Shown in pieces: positions 6,649 to 15,948 of a DNA stretch of 57,699 nt. The stretch is from positions 1 to 57,699 of the forward strand of contig CAJGEC010000012.1 in the NCBI GenBank assembly GCA_904502285.1, in the 5' to 3' direction. The notes under the pieces were generated by a model that was not told the DNA's origin, made no database searches, and was given only the letters and a program-made list of their open reading frames with translations. The position numbers and the translations under genes are program-made. Numbering within the stretch: position 1 is the first letter of the stretch; the number at the start of each line of letters is the position of its first letter. This DNA is from an uncultured Alistipes sp. (lineage in GTDB: Bacteria > Bacteroidota > Bacteroidia > Bacteroidales > Rikenellaceae).

Positions 6649-9381
6649 TTAGTTGAGTGGACCGTAGACGCTCTCAACGTATGCACGCGCACGCTTGTGG
6701 AATGCCTCAGAACCTGCCTCGATAGGGTCCTCAACAACGAAACGGTTGATAACCTCCATAGACTCAGGATTCATAGGAGTCATAGTGAATGAACGCTTCA
6801 TAGGTACTGGAGCCTCACCCATAGACTCAATGGCCTTAGATGTAGTCTGACCGAATGACTTGTTAGCCACCTTAGACTGAGTAGAAACGCCCTTACGAGT
6901 AAGAACTACCTCGCCACCAACACGTGGGTTAAGTGGTGTAGCCATACCCATCTGCAACTGTGCTACGCAAGGATAGTAGGTATCAATAACCTCACCCTTA
7001 TCATTCTTGTAAACGATAGGCTTGATAGTAAGAGTGTTCTTGTCCTCAGAAACCTCAACTGGGAAACGAGCCTCAACAAGGAGCTTGCCCTTTTCGTCGT
7101 AAACATCACCACCGAGGTAAGAAGTCTGACCTACAGCCAACATATAGAATGTGTAGTCGAGACCGAAGTTAAATGCCTCCAATGGGAACTCACGCTCGAT
7201 GTCGAGTGGCAACCATACATTGCCATCCTTGTCGATCTCAAGGTTCCACTTTGGACCGAAGTCGTAGAACATATAGCTTACCTGGGTTGCTGAGTAATCC
7301 TTAGCGGTGAACAAATCGTATGGCTCAGCAACCATATCGAGCAAGTAGTCAGGAGATGCGAAGTTGTAACCAAGGCAGAGCAAACGGTTGAAACCACGTG
7401 TACGTGCGTTGTACAAAGTAGCGATCTCAACGAACTCTGCATACAACTCATCTACTGCATCCTTGTCGTAACCTGCAGAAGCATACAAATCGTAGACCTC
7501 CTGTGGCAATGTTGCAGGAATCTCAACGCCTGAAGCGATAGTTACTGCAGAAGTGTAGTTACCTACAGCCTCAGCAACATACTCTCCTGTAGCATTACCC
7601 TCAGCATCAGTCTTAGCAGTGTAGTTCACCATAGGTGCTGTAGCCTCCCACTCGCCAAGGAGCTCTGTGAACAATGAAGAGTTTACATGTGTTGGGAAGT
7701 TTGCAGGCGCAGTAGTACTCTCGCAAACAGCCTTAGAACCTGCTTCATCAGGGTTGTTGCTACTACCCTCCCAGTTGTAAGCCAAGACAGCCAAACGAGT
7801 AGTCTCGTTATCGCGACTTGATACTGTGAAGATGAAACCTGCGTCAGAGTTGATCTGCTCGACATCTGCCTTGGTGAATGAGTAACCCATACTCTTGATA
7901 AGTGATGAGTAAGAGTACTCCTTAAGGATAGCGTTATACTCACGAACGTAGTTACAAGCGAACTTAGCCTCATTTATAGGGTTCTCCTTCCATTTAGGGT
8001 TCTTGATGTTGAACGATACTGCGAAAGGATCGCCTGAATCAACTGGAGTAATCTCAATCTCTGGCTTTGGAAGAGTAACCTCTGGCAAAGTGAACTTAGC
8101 AGTGTCGAAGCTCTGAATCTTACCCTCACGGTCAGCAAGACCAGCAACCAATACATTGAGAGTCATGCCTGCCATACCCTTAGTGTCAAGGAACCAACCT
8201 CCATTGCCACCAATCCAAATCTCGTTAGTACCAGCCATAGTCTGAGCACCAAGAGTCATCATAGAGAAGTATGAGCCAGTGAGCCAACGGAGGTGCTTCT
8301 CATCGTTGTTGATAAGAGGCATAATATCCTGCTCCAACTCACTATCAGTACAGATGATTACGCAGTAGCTCATAATCTCATCCTTTGGAGTGATTGTTAC
8401 GCAAGCGTTGATAGGGGTCTTATCAGTAACCTTAATCTCAACACCAGTCTCCAATACCTCTGGCTCAAGAGACATAACATCCAAACGCTCGAAGTAACCA
8501 GTCCAGTATCTCTTGTTGGTCCAGTCGTAAATATCTGTATTATCCTTCTCTTCATACCACTTCTCCCAGTCGAACAAAGCAGCGTAATAGCCTGGCTCCC
8601 AACCGGAAGGATACATAGGATCCTCCTCATCGTCCATCCAAGCAAACTCACCTACGAGGAATACGTTTGGCTGACCAGGAACGATAGGGTCGCTAAACTG
8701 TGCACCACCCTCAATAATCTCACCGTTTTCATCCGTCTCGTAGTTATGCTCCTCGTCGTAGATAATATCCTTATCCTCAGTAGTATACAGACCAGCATTG
8801 TAAAGAAGCATATCTGGCTCAATGTTCTGGTAAATCATGCGTTTGTAGTTGTACATTGGCAAAGATGTTACAGCGTAACGAAGGGCATTGCCACGCTCCT
8901 TAACCTCCTCTGGGATCTGTACGTGTACAGCGAAACCATCCCACTTCTGGTCGGTAACGGTAAGTACCTTGTCACCGTAGCCTGTAGTGGTGAACTCGGC
9001 AACCTTAACCTCCTCAAAGAATGAGTTGTCAGCCTTACGGAAGGCAAAGAACAACTTGTAGGCAGTGTAGTTCTCAAGACCCTGAATCTTAATCTGGGTT
9101 GTTGTAGATGTTGCAGGCTCAGCGATAGTTCGCTTCTCACCTGCCTGCAAAATTGCAGAAATCTCCATCGCTGTCTCACGCTGAACATACGCGAACTCTT
9201 TGATGTTCTGTGTTGTTACCTCAATGTCAGCACCATTAGGTGTAACATTTACCACCTTCACCTCAACGGTAGCCACCACATTCTGGCCATCGTTGGTTGG
9301 GGTGTCTGGGGTACAAGCACTAATTGCAACAGCTGCAACCAATGCAACCAATGCAAATAGTCTCTTTGTAATGTTTTTCAT
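6649..9381 (-). CDS. Large lipoprotein of unknown function
   Basis: A 910-aa predicted lipoprotein with the lipobox ending at Cys23 (VAISACTPD) and a Thr/Asn linker. The first ~100 residues (VEVKVVNVTPNGADIEV...) look like a fibronectin-III-type beta sandwich, and a second similar module begins near residue 330 (TDKTPINACVTITPKD). A later segment (about 580-850, from LLGEWEATAPMVNYTAK) has the look of a ligand-binding beta-rich domain. No catalytic motif was recognised. It lies next to, and on the same strand as, the GH13 lipoprotein gene but has its own promoter (9444-9451) and terminator, so a joint role at the cell surface is only an inference. Function unknown. Confidence 0.75.
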   Translation of the reverse strand: MKNITKRLFALVALVAAVAISACTPDTPTNDGQNVVATVEVKVVNVTPNGADIEVTTQNIKEFAYVQRETAMEISAILQAGEKRTIAEPATSTTTQIKIQGLENYTAYKLFFAFRKADNSFFEEVKVAEFTTTGYGDKVLTVTDQKWDGFAVHVQIPEEVKERGNALRYAVTSLPMYNYKRMIYQNIEPDMLLYNAGLYTTEDKDIIYDEEHNYETDENGEIIEGGAQFSDPIVPGQPNVFLVGEFAWMDDEEDPMYPSGWEPGYYAALFDWEKWYEEKDNTDIYDWTNKRYWTGYFERLDVMSLEPEVLETGVEIKVTDKTPINACVTITPKDEIMSYCVIICTDSELEQDIMPLINNDEKHLRWLTGSYFSMMTLGAQTMAGTNEIWIGGNGGWFLDTKGMAGMTLNVLVAGLADREGKIQSFDTAKFTLPEVTLPKPEIEITPVDSGDPFAVSFNIKNPKWKENPINEAKFACNYVREYNAILKEYSYSSLIKSMGYSFTKADVEQINSDAGFIFTVSSRDNETTRLAVLAYNWEGSSNNPDEAGSKAVCESTTAPANFPTHVNSSLFTELLGEWEATAPMVNYTAKTDAEGNATGEYVAEAVGNYTSAVTIASGVEIPATLPQEVYDLYASAGYDKDAVDELYAEFVEIATLYNARTRGFNRLLCLGYNFASPDYLLDMVAEPYDLFTAKDYSATQVSYMFYDFGPKWNLEIDKDGNVWLPLDIEREFPLEAFNFGLDYTFYMLAVGQTSYLGGDVYDEKGKLLVEARFPVEVSEDKNTLTIKPIVYKNDKGEVIDTYYPCVAQLQMGMATPLNPRVGGEVVLTRKGVSTQSKVANKSFGQTTSKAIESMGEAPVPMKRSFTMTPMNPESMEVINRFVVEDPIEAGSEAFHKRARAYVESVYGPLN

Positions 9382-9443
9382 AAAAGTTAATTATTTGGTT
9401 ATTAGTGTGTATCCGTCTATACTTATTTAAATGTATATCCGCG

Positions 9444-9451
9444 CAAAGATA
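9444..9451 (-). promoter_or_regulatory. -7 box of the 910-aa lipoprotein gene
   Basis: The minus strand reads TATCTTTG about 63 bases upstream of the ATG at 9381. No good -33 element was found. Confidence 0.6.
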
Positions 9452-9549
9452 GTGTTTTTTTCCTAACATTATGCATATTACCCGAATATTCCGACATATA
9501 GAGCATAAATATACGATATGGTCCAATCCACCGAAACCGCACTTACAAA

Positions 9550-9603
9550 CCTCAAAAGAGGAGGGTCATCCAACAGACCGAAGCCCATCAAACGACCCTC
9601 CTC
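9550..9603 (-). terminator. Intrinsic terminator after the GH13 gene
   Basis: A 10-bp stem, GAGGAGGGTC and GACCCTCCTC, with a 26-nt loop that may itself fold is followed on the minus strand by TTTTGAGG. Confidence 0.7.
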
Positions 9604-9630
9604 GACATTAAAGACTTATACTACTTTGAA

Positions 9631-12615
9631 TTATTCGCGTACAAGGATGATGTAGTCGCTACCTGCCAACGTAAAGTCGTGGGTAGAGCCAAGCATCATA
9701 GAACCACCCGTCATAAGGTTAGTCCACTGGCCAGCCGAAGGAACTGTTACGGTGGTAGTTGCCTCGGCATTAGTGAAGTTCGCAACAACGATAACCTTAT
9801 CCATAACAAGCACCTTACCCGACATATTTACGTCGCCAACGGTCCAGGTGTGAACAGCGAGGTTGTCCTGACCGTAGTAGTCCTCATTATCGGTACGCCA
9901 AGCAACAAACTTAGACATAGCGTCGTACAACGCACGACGATTTACATCCTCGTAGTAGTCCCAGCGGATAGGCTTGCGGTGAGTACGATACTCATCACCT
10001 ACGCCAACCACACCACTATCGTTGGCGTTGATAGAGAAGTCGTAGCCAAGCTCTCCAAACTGCCACATCATCTTTGGATATGGAGTGAGGAAGTGGAAGG
10101 CATAGACAGCCTGCATACGCTTGCTGGCAACAGCCCAATCGTTCTTCACGTACTCCTGACCCCAAGTGATTGTCTTATAGCCGATACGCTCCTCATCGTG
10201 GGTCTCGATATTGTTCATTCGGCCACGCTTGAAGTCGGCGAAGTTACTCTTATTCTCTCCAGCACGGGTAGACATCATTCTCTGCATTGCTGCAAGGGCT
10301 GCTGGCTTCTGACCATCAGGCATTACATACACTGTCATTGAGGCTGCGTCGAAGTAGATATCATACTTAACACCAACCTGAACATCCATCAAGACATTTT
10401 GTGAGCCATTGAGCGAGATTGCAGCACCCAAACTATGCTTCTTATTCTTGTCTGTTACGCCGTAAGAGGTGCTCCAATTACGATCCTTACGAATCTTGAA
10501 GCAACAACCCTCCTTATTGGCATCTGCAAAGATAACATCCTGAGCTACATACATAGTTCCGCTAACGACGTTAAGAGTGATATCCTGACTCCAGTTATTA
10601 TTCTGAAGGTCACCCATAACACTCCAATAAGCACCATCGGTAGAGCCATTATCGTACCAGCCCATAACTGACTCGGCATAACCACCCATAGCGTTGTTAT
10701 TCCAGCAGAGACCACCTACGCTATTGTACAACTCGGTCTCCTCGCCCTGGTCGCAGAAGTGCTCAAATATAACGTAAGCATCCTGATCTACCTCGCGGAT
10801 AGCACGTGCATAGTCGCTCAAAATCTCGATACGCTCCGCAGAGTAGCCACTAGCATCGTAGTTACCTGGGTTCTGAACAAGACCCTTAGTGAGGTCGAAG
10901 CGGAAACCATCGACATTGTACTCTCGCAACCAGAACTGAAGCACCTCCTTAAAGTACTGGCGTGTAGGCTCGTACAAGTGCTTGAAGTCGTGGTAAACAC
11001 TGAAATTATGTGGTGCAGAGACGTTGAAGAATGGATTATCCGCAGATGTGCAGTTCTTCGAGCTATCCCACCACATCTTAGCGTATGGGAACTGGCCTGT
11101 GGCGTGGTTGAATACTACGTCGAGGATAACGGCGATATCGCGCTTGTGACACTCGTCAATAAATCTCTTATATGCCTCCTCAGTACCGTATGCCTTATCG
11201 GCAGCGAAGTAGAAGCAAGGGTTGTAACCCCAAGAGTCGTTACCGTCGAACTCCTGGATAGGCATAAGCTCGATAGCGTTGATACCCAAAGTCTCGATAT
11301 AGTCGAGCTTAGCAGTAACAGCATCGATAGAGCCCTCGGTGGTGAAGTCACGGATGAGCAACTCATAGACTGCCAACGAGTTCTCGGCAGGACGCTGGTA
11401 GTTGGTAGCGGTCCACTGATACTCATCAGGGTTGAGCTCGAAGACAGAGACGATATCTGTGGTGTACTCCGATGGATACTGCTTCAAGTTAGGATATACC
11501 GAAGCCTCAATCCACTTATCGTTCCAAGGGTCAAGAATCTTGGTAGCGTATGGATCACCCACCTTAATAGAGCCATCGACAAAGAACTGGTAGCCATACT
11601 CAACATCTGGCTGAAGGCCTGTAACCGTTGTCCAGAAGTAGTCGCCATCGCGCTTCATCATATGCTTGTTGGTTGGAGCGTAGTTGTTGAAGTCACCCAA
11701 CAAAATAACCGACTCCTTGCCTGGAGCGAACAACACGAAGGTCGCCTCATCGCCATTGACGGTAACACCATTACCTACACCTGCGGGACGTGGCTCATCC
11801 TTAGTCACATCCAACACAGCTACGTTGATACTATCCTCAACCGTATCTACACCATTGGTAGCAACTGCCTTGAAGACGATATCCTCGCACTGGGTAGGAG
11901 TGAAGACATATTCAATAGAGGTAGTATCGGTTGTAGCAACCTCCTCGTCGTTGCGATAGAGGGTAAGAGTTGTAGCAGCCTGCTGCTTAACAACCACGGT
12001 GTACTCCTGGCCGATAGTGAGGATCGAGCCACTCTTTGGAGACTCAATCATCACCGAGAGACCCTCCTCTACGGTATTGATAAAGATATCGTTACCATTA
12101 TCCTTGAGCTCCTTTTTGCCATCAGCAGAACGGAACACGAAGGCCAACTTCAAGATCTTCTCGCCCTCAGGAACACCATAGAAAGCACGTGGACCACCAG
12201 TAATCTGAAGAGTCCAAAGCTCGTTGCCGTGCTTCTTTAACTTACAAGCGGGGGTATTCTCCTCCCAACCAGCCTTTACATACTTCCAGTCGGCATTACC
12301 AGTGCTGGCATTGGTAATAACGCCTGTGTGGGCATACAAATCGCCAGTGTGACCCTCAATGATTGTTCCCTTAGCGTTGAGAATTACGGTCACTGTCTCT
12401 GTGGTCTCAGGTGCCACAAACGTAGGATGGGTCGAGATGAGGGGATAATCCTTGGTCTCATCAAGGACAAAATCTCCACCAGTCTGGTCGTCATCACCTG
12501 GAGTCTGAGTTCCAGTGCTTGGAGGCGTTGCAGGGGTACGGAAAGGAGCCTCACCACAACCGGCAATGAAAAGCGTTGCCACAAAGGCAAGCATAAGATA
12601 ACGTAGTGCTTTCAT
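9631..12615 (-). CDS. Alpha-amylase family (GH13) lipoprotein with N-terminal binding modules
   Basis: A 994-aa surface or periplasmic lipoprotein (Cys20 in FIAGCGE) predicted to cleave alpha-glucans. After a Thr/Pro-rich linker come an N-terminal beta-sandwich (about 55-180, starch-binding type), a second Ig-like segment (about 190-270), and a CBM48/E-set module (about 285-380, with ILLGDFNNY). The GH13 barrel spans about 410-880. The catalytic residues are intact: nucleophile D574 in GFRFDLTKG, acid/base E618 in VIFEHF and transition-state stabiliser D807 in ETHDEERIG. The conserved LDVVFNHATG motif is also present. The barrel is interrupted after E618 by a beta-rich insert with an Asn-rich NNNWSQDITLNV segment. 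Exact linkage specificity (alpha-1,4 or 1,6) is unclear. Its promoter is at 12703-12710. Confidence 0.92.
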   Translation of the reverse strand: MKALRYLMLAFVATLFIAGCGEAPFRTPATPPSTGTQTPGDDDQTGGDFVLDETKDYPLISTHPTFVAPETTETVTVILNAKGTIIEGHTGDLYAHTGVITNASTGNADWKYVKAGWEENTPACKLKKHGNELWTLQITGGPRAFYGVPEGEKILKLAFVFRSADGKKELKDNGNDIFINTVEEGLSVMIESPKSGSILTIGQEYTVVVKQQAATTLTLYRNDEEVATTDTTSIEYVFTPTQCEDIVFKAVATNGVDTVEDSINVAVLDVTKDEPRPAGVGNGVTVNGDEATFVLFAPGKESVILLGDFNNYAPTNKHMMKRDGDYFWTTVTGLQPDVEYGYQFFVDGSIKVGDPYATKILDPWNDKWIEASVYPNLKQYPSEYTTDIVSVFELNPDEYQWTATNYQRPAENSLAVYELLIRDFTTEGSIDAVTAKLDYIETLGINAIELMPIQEFDGNDSWGYNPCFYFAADKAYGTEEAYKRFIDECHKRDIAVILDVVFNHATGQFPYAKMWWDSSKNCTSADNPFFNVSAPHNFSVYHDFKHLYEPTRQYFKEVLQFWLREYNVDGFRFDLTKGLVQNPGNYDASGYSAERIEILSDYARAIREVDQDAYVIFEHFCDQGEETELYNSVGGLCWNNNAMGGYAESVMGWYDNGSTDGAYWSVMGDLQNNNWSQDITLNVVSGTMYVAQDVIFADANKEGCCFKIRKDRNWSTSYGVTDKNKKHSLGAAISLNGSQNVLMDVQVGVKYDIYFDAASMTVYVMPDGQKPAALAAMQRMMSTRAGENKSNFADFKRGRMNNIETHDEERIGYKTITWGQEYVKNDWAVASKRMQAVYAFHFLTPYPKMMWQFGELGYDFSINANDSGVVGVGDEYRTHRKPIRWDYYEDVNRRALYDAMSKFVAWRTDNEDYYGQDNLAVHTWTVGDVNMSGKVLVMDKVIVVANFTNAEATTTVTVPSAGQWTNLMTGGSMMLGSTHDFTLAGSDYIILVRE

Positions 12616-12702
12616 TTGCGTTGTATTTTAGTTAATTGTTCGTGTCAAATACGCTATGGCGACGCCCACACACGCGAGTTGGCGCGCGCACATACCAAAG
12701 CA

Positions 12703-12710
12703 CAAAGTTA
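12703..12710 (-). promoter_or_regulatory. -7 box of the GH13 gene
   Basis: The minus strand reads TAACTTTG, giving a leader of about 80 nt. The leader is unusually GC-rich for this window, with a GTGCGCGCGCC run around 12680-12692. Confidence 0.55.
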
Positions 12711-12726
12711 CGTAAATCTTAGAACA

Positions 12727-12772
12727 TAAAAAGAATAGCCATCGGATTAATTTACCCGATGGCTATTTTTTA
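12727..12772 (-). terminator. Terminator of the murA operon
   Basis: A 12-bp stem, AATAGCCATCGG and CCGATGGCTATT, with a 10-nt loop is followed on the minus strand by CTTTTTATG. It closes the murA-tdk-tsaC-thioesterase operon. Confidence 0.8.
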
Positions 12773-12788
12773 TGTATGAACGGAACTT

Positions 12789-13202
12789 TTAACCCTCCGA
12801 ATGGACGAGATACTCCTCCAACTTAGTGCGCCACTCGTCGGGGATGGTCACGGTCTGCTGTAACTCAAAGTCGAAAGCCACCATCACAGAGCTACTCTCC
12901 GTAAGGCACTTATCTCCACTCATAATACGCTGGTGGAGGGTCATACTCTTATTACCCAAACGGCTGATGTCGGTAGTGACAACGATATCATCCATAAGGC
13001 GCACCTGACCGAAATAGTCGGTATGGGTCGAGGCGGTAATGATGCGCAACCTGTCGAAGACGCCAGGGATGCCTAACACCTTGACATAGAAGTCCGTCTT
13101 ACCCATATCGAAGTAGCTCTGCTGCCAAATATTATTGACGTGCATAAAGGAGTCTACGTCCGAAAAACGCTTCTGTATGGGGGTTATCAATTGCTTTGCC
13201 AT
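12789..13202 (-). CDS. Acyl-CoA thioesterase, hotdog fold (4HBT family)
   Basis: A 137-aa single hotdog-fold protein of the 4-hydroxybenzoyl-CoA thioesterase/YbgC type. The family signature FSDVDSFMHVNN near residue 13 carries the catalytic Asp (D15 or D17) and the HVNN turn that starts the central helix. Such enzymes hydrolyse short acyl-CoA or aryl-CoA esters in the cytoplasm. The substrate cannot be read from sequence. It is the last gene of the murA operon, 11 bases after tsaC. Confidence 0.85.
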   Translation of the reverse strand: MAKQLITPIQKRFSDVDSFMHVNNIWQQSYFDMGKTDFYVKVLGIPGVFDRLRIITASTHTDYFGQVRLMDDIVVTTDISRLGNKSMTLHQRIMSGDKCLTESSSVMVAFDFELQQTVTIPDEWRTKLEEYLVHSEG

Positions 13203-13213
13203 AGGACTAAAAA

Positions 13214-13777
13214 CTATTTACGTATAATCTCCACTTCGCCACCCTCGCCGAACGAGATGATGGCACTTGGCTTGAGCGTAGGCTTACCCTCAAAGCGTGG
13301 ATTCACAACATAGTCCACCCCCTTGATGATGCGCTCATCAACATCCTTGAGACGCTTGGCAGCCTCCTCGCCCGAAATATTTGCCGAGGTAGATACAATA
13401 GGCTTGCCGAACTTACGCAACAGCGCCTGACAGAAGTCGTGCTGGGGAATGCGCACTCCCAAAGTGCCCGTCTCAGGAATAAGGCTCTTAGCCACACCCG
13501 TAGCACCTGGCAGGATAGCCGTAAGGGGCTTATCCGAGAGTTCCATAACCTCGAAGGCGATGCCTGGCGCACGATTGACATAGCGCACAACCATATCGGC
13601 ATCACGACAGAGGCACAACATAGAGTGCTTATCCTCGCTCTGCTTCAGCGCATAGACCTTAGCAACAGCCTCCTCGTTGGTAGCATCACAGCCGATGCCC
13701 CAGATGGTATCCGTAGGATAGAGAATAATACCACCCTCACGAAGTACCTCAACACACTTATCTACAGCCTTTTGCAT
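13214..13777 (-). CDS. tsaC: Threonylcarbamoyl-AMP synthase (TsaC/YwlC/Sua5 family)
   Basis: A 187-aa cytoplasmic enzyme that makes threonylcarbamoyl-AMP from threonine, bicarbonate and ATP for the t6A37 modification of ANN-decoding tRNAs. The YrdC-fold signatures are clear: ILYPTDTIWGIGCDATN at about 18-34, the KxR-like segment YALKQSEDKH, and the SANISGEE motif near residue 133. The length is that of the short TsaC form, without the Sua5 extension. It lies 9 bases after tdk and 11 bases before the thioesterase gene, within the murA operon. Confidence 0.93.
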   Translation of the reverse strand: MQKAVDKCVEVLREGGIILYPTDTIWGIGCDATNEEAVAKVYALKQSEDKHSMLCLCRDADMVVRYVNRAPGIAFEVMELSDKPLTAILPGATGVAKSLIPETGTLGVRIPQHDFCQALLRKFGKPIVSTSANISGEEAAKRLKDVDERIIKGVDYVVNPRFEGKPTLKPSAIISFGEGGEVEIIRK

Positions 13778-13786
13778 ATCTTCTTA

Positions 13787-14353
13787 CTACTTCTTTCTAA
13801 GTTCATTAAAACAGTGACGACAGATCGGCTGATAGGTGTCGTGCGCACCCAAGAGCACCTGCTTATCTTCCGACGTGAGGCGGTGAGAGTGGTGGGCCAA
13901 ATCGCCACAGCGTACACAGATGGCGTGTACCTTGGTCACATACTCCGCCGTAGCCATCAATGCTGGCATAGGGCCAAAAGGTACACCCATATAGTCCATA
14001 TCCAAACCCGCCACGATAACTCGAATACCGCTATCGGCCAACTTGCGACAAACCTCCACAATACCATCGTCGAAGAACTGAGCCTCATCAATGCCGACAA
14101 CATCTACATCCGAAGCCAACAACAATATGTTCTGTGCCGACTCCACAGGAGTAGATTGAATAGCATTAGCATCGTGCGATACTACCTCCTGCTCCGAGTA
14201 GCGAACATCGATAGATGGCTTGAAAATCTCGACCTTGAGGTTGGCAAACTGCGCACGCTTCATACGGCGGATAAGTTCCTCTGTCTTACCCGAAAACATC
14301 GAGCCACAGACAACCTCAATCCACCCTTTATGCTTGTTATTCTCTAAAAACAT
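13787..14353 (-). CDS. tdk: Thymidine kinase, type II
   Basis: A 188-aa salvage enzyme phosphorylating thymidine to dTMP with ATP. The Walker A motif GSMFSGKT lies at about 17-24, the Walker B/lasso region is GIDEAQFFDD near residue 88, and the structural zinc site is formed by CVRC near 146 and CRHC near 180. Length is typical (about 190 aa). It is the second gene of the murA operon, 23 bases downstream of murA. Confidence 0.96.
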   Translation of the reverse strand: MFLENNKHKGWIEVVCGSMFSGKTEELIRRMKRAQFANLKVEIFKPSIDVRYSEQEVVSHDANAIQSTPVESAQNILLLASDVDVVGIDEAQFFDDGIVEVCRKLADSGIRVIVAGLDMDYMGVPFGPMPALMATAEYVTKVHAICVRCGDLAHHSHRLTSEDKQVLLGAHDTYQPICRHCFNELRKK

Positions 14354-14376
14354 CCCTTATTATTATAAATTATATA

Positions 14377-15687
14377 TTACTCATCCACACGGATAATCTT
14401 TGCTCCGAGGGCATTCAAACGCTTGTCGATATCCCTATAACCACGGTCGATCTGCTCGACATTCTGGATGGTGCTGGTACCCTCGGCACTCATAGCCGCA
14501 ATGAGCAATGCCACTCCCGCACGAATATCTGGCGAGGTCATATTGGCAGCACGCAAAGGCAAGCGGTGGTCGAGACCAATGACCGTAGCACGATGTGGAT
14601 CACAAAGGATAATCTGTGCACCCATATCTATAAGTTTGTCCACAAAGAAGAGGCGGCTCTCGAACATCTTCTGGTGGATAAGCACCGAGCCCTTAGCCTG
14701 TGTGGCTACAACTAAGAAGATAGAGAGCAGGTCGGGAGTAAGGCCTGGCCACGGAGCATCGGCAATGGTCATAATAGAGCCATCGATAAAGCTCTCGATG
14801 CTATAGTTCTCCTGAGCAGGAATATAGATATCGTCGCCGCGCTGCTCAAAGGTGATACCCATACGGGCAAACTGCTGTGGGATAATTCCGAGGTTGTCGT
14901 ACGACACATTCTTGATCGTAAGCTCCGAGCGTGTCATTGCCGCCATACCGATAAAGCTACCCACCTCAATCATATCTGGAAGCATCGTATGTTCCGTGCC
15001 ACCCAACGACTCAACACCATCGATGACCAAGAGGTTGGATGCGATACCCGAAATCTTAGCACCCATACGGTTCAACATCTTGCACAACTGCTGAAGGTAT
15101 GGCTCACACGCCGCATTATAGATTGTTGTGCGCCCCTCGGCCAAGACGGCAGCCATCACGATATTAGCTGTACCAGTAACAGAGGCCTCGTCAAGGAGCA
15201 TATAGGTACCCTTGAGACGCTTAGCCTCGACGGTATAAAACTCATCGCTGATATCGAAGTTGAAGTCGGCGCCAAGTTTCTGGAAGCCCAAGAAGTGGGT
15301 ATCGAGGCGTCTACGACCAATCTTGTCACCTCCTGGCTTAGGCATATAGCCCACACCGAAGCGTGTTAGCAATGGTCCAATCATCATCACCGAGCCACGC
15401 AGACGGCGACAACGCTTATGGTAGTCTGCCGAGCGCAAATACTCCAAATCGATATTGTCGGCCTGGAAAGCGAAGTCGTCATCCGACAAGCGCTCAACCT
15501 TGACGCCCATCATACGCAACAACTCGATGAGCTGCATTACGTCGGCAATGATAGGTACGTTATGTAGAACAACGCGCTCGCTTGTCAGAAGCGTCGCACA
15601 TATAATTTGAAGTGCTTCATTCTTGGCTCCTTGTGGCATTATCTCACCTCGAAGACGATGACCACCCTCAACTATAAATTTTGCCAT
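14377..15687 (-). CDS. murA: UDP-N-acetylglucosamine 1-carboxyvinyltransferase
   Basis: MurA transfers enolpyruvate from PEP to UDP-GlcNAc, the first committed step of peptidoglycan synthesis. The protein is 436 aa from the start chosen here (MAKFIVEGG). An in-frame ATG at 15705 lies inside the promoter's -7 box, so it cannot be the start. The EPSP-synthase-like double inside-out barrel is full length: QGAKNEALQI near the N-terminus, and RCRRLRGSVMMIGPLL and KPGGDKIGRRRLD around 95-127. The residue aligned with the catalytic Cys115 of E. coli MurA is Asp121 (GGDKIG). In other MurA enzymes Asp here keeps activity but blocks fosfomycin alkylation. It is the first gene of the murA-tdk-tsaC-thioesterase operon. 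Confidence 0.95.
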   Translation of the reverse strand: MAKFIVEGGHRLRGEIMPQGAKNEALQIICATLLTSERVVLHNVPIIADVMQLIELLRMMGVKVERLSDDDFAFQADNIDLEYLRSADYHKRCRRLRGSVMMIGPLLTRFGVGYMPKPGGDKIGRRRLDTHFLGFQKLGADFNFDISDEFYTVEAKRLKGTYMLLDEASVTGTANIVMAAVLAEGRTTIYNAACEPYLQQLCKMLNRMGAKISGIASNLLVIDGVESLGGTEHTMLPDMIEVGSFIGMAAMTRSELTIKNVSYDNLGIIPQQFARMGITFEQRGDDIYIPAQENYSIESFIDGSIMTIADAPWPGLTPDLLSIFLVVATQAKGSVLIHQKMFESRLFFVDKLIDMGAQIILCDPHRATVIGLDHRLPLRAANMTSPDIRAGVALLIAAMSAEGTSTIQNVEQIDRGYRDIDKRLNALGAKIIRVDE

Positions 15688-15702
15688 AGCTCTATTTTTT
15701 TT

Positions 15703-15735
15703 CAAAGATACACAATTTTCGACAATAACTACAAA
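15703..15735 (-). promoter_or_regulatory. Promoter of the murA operon
   Basis: On the minus strand TTTG (15732-15735) is followed after 21 bases by TATCTTTG (15703-15710). The predicted transcription start near 15697 is only about 10 bases before the ATG at 15687, which decides the start codon. Confidence 0.8.
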
Positions 15736-15948
15736 TTTAATCGAGATAAGTTTTCAACAATCGTCATATTTCCAAACCCGAAGATTGGGTCATTAAGGCC
15801 CCATTTCACCCCAAGAAGAGCTATAATTTAATAAAATTTATACTTTTTACGCCCTTGTATTGGCCTATTGGTCGAATCGATAATGTAACTTACCTATATT
15901 TTTATTACTTTGCATAATAAATTTGTGACGAACATAATACGTAAGTAG

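Noticed and set aside
10759..12240. 493-codon open frame on the plus strand
   Set aside because: It lies wholly antisense to the GH13 gene, has no signal or recognisable domain, and its composition is that of a mirror frame of a codon-biased gene.
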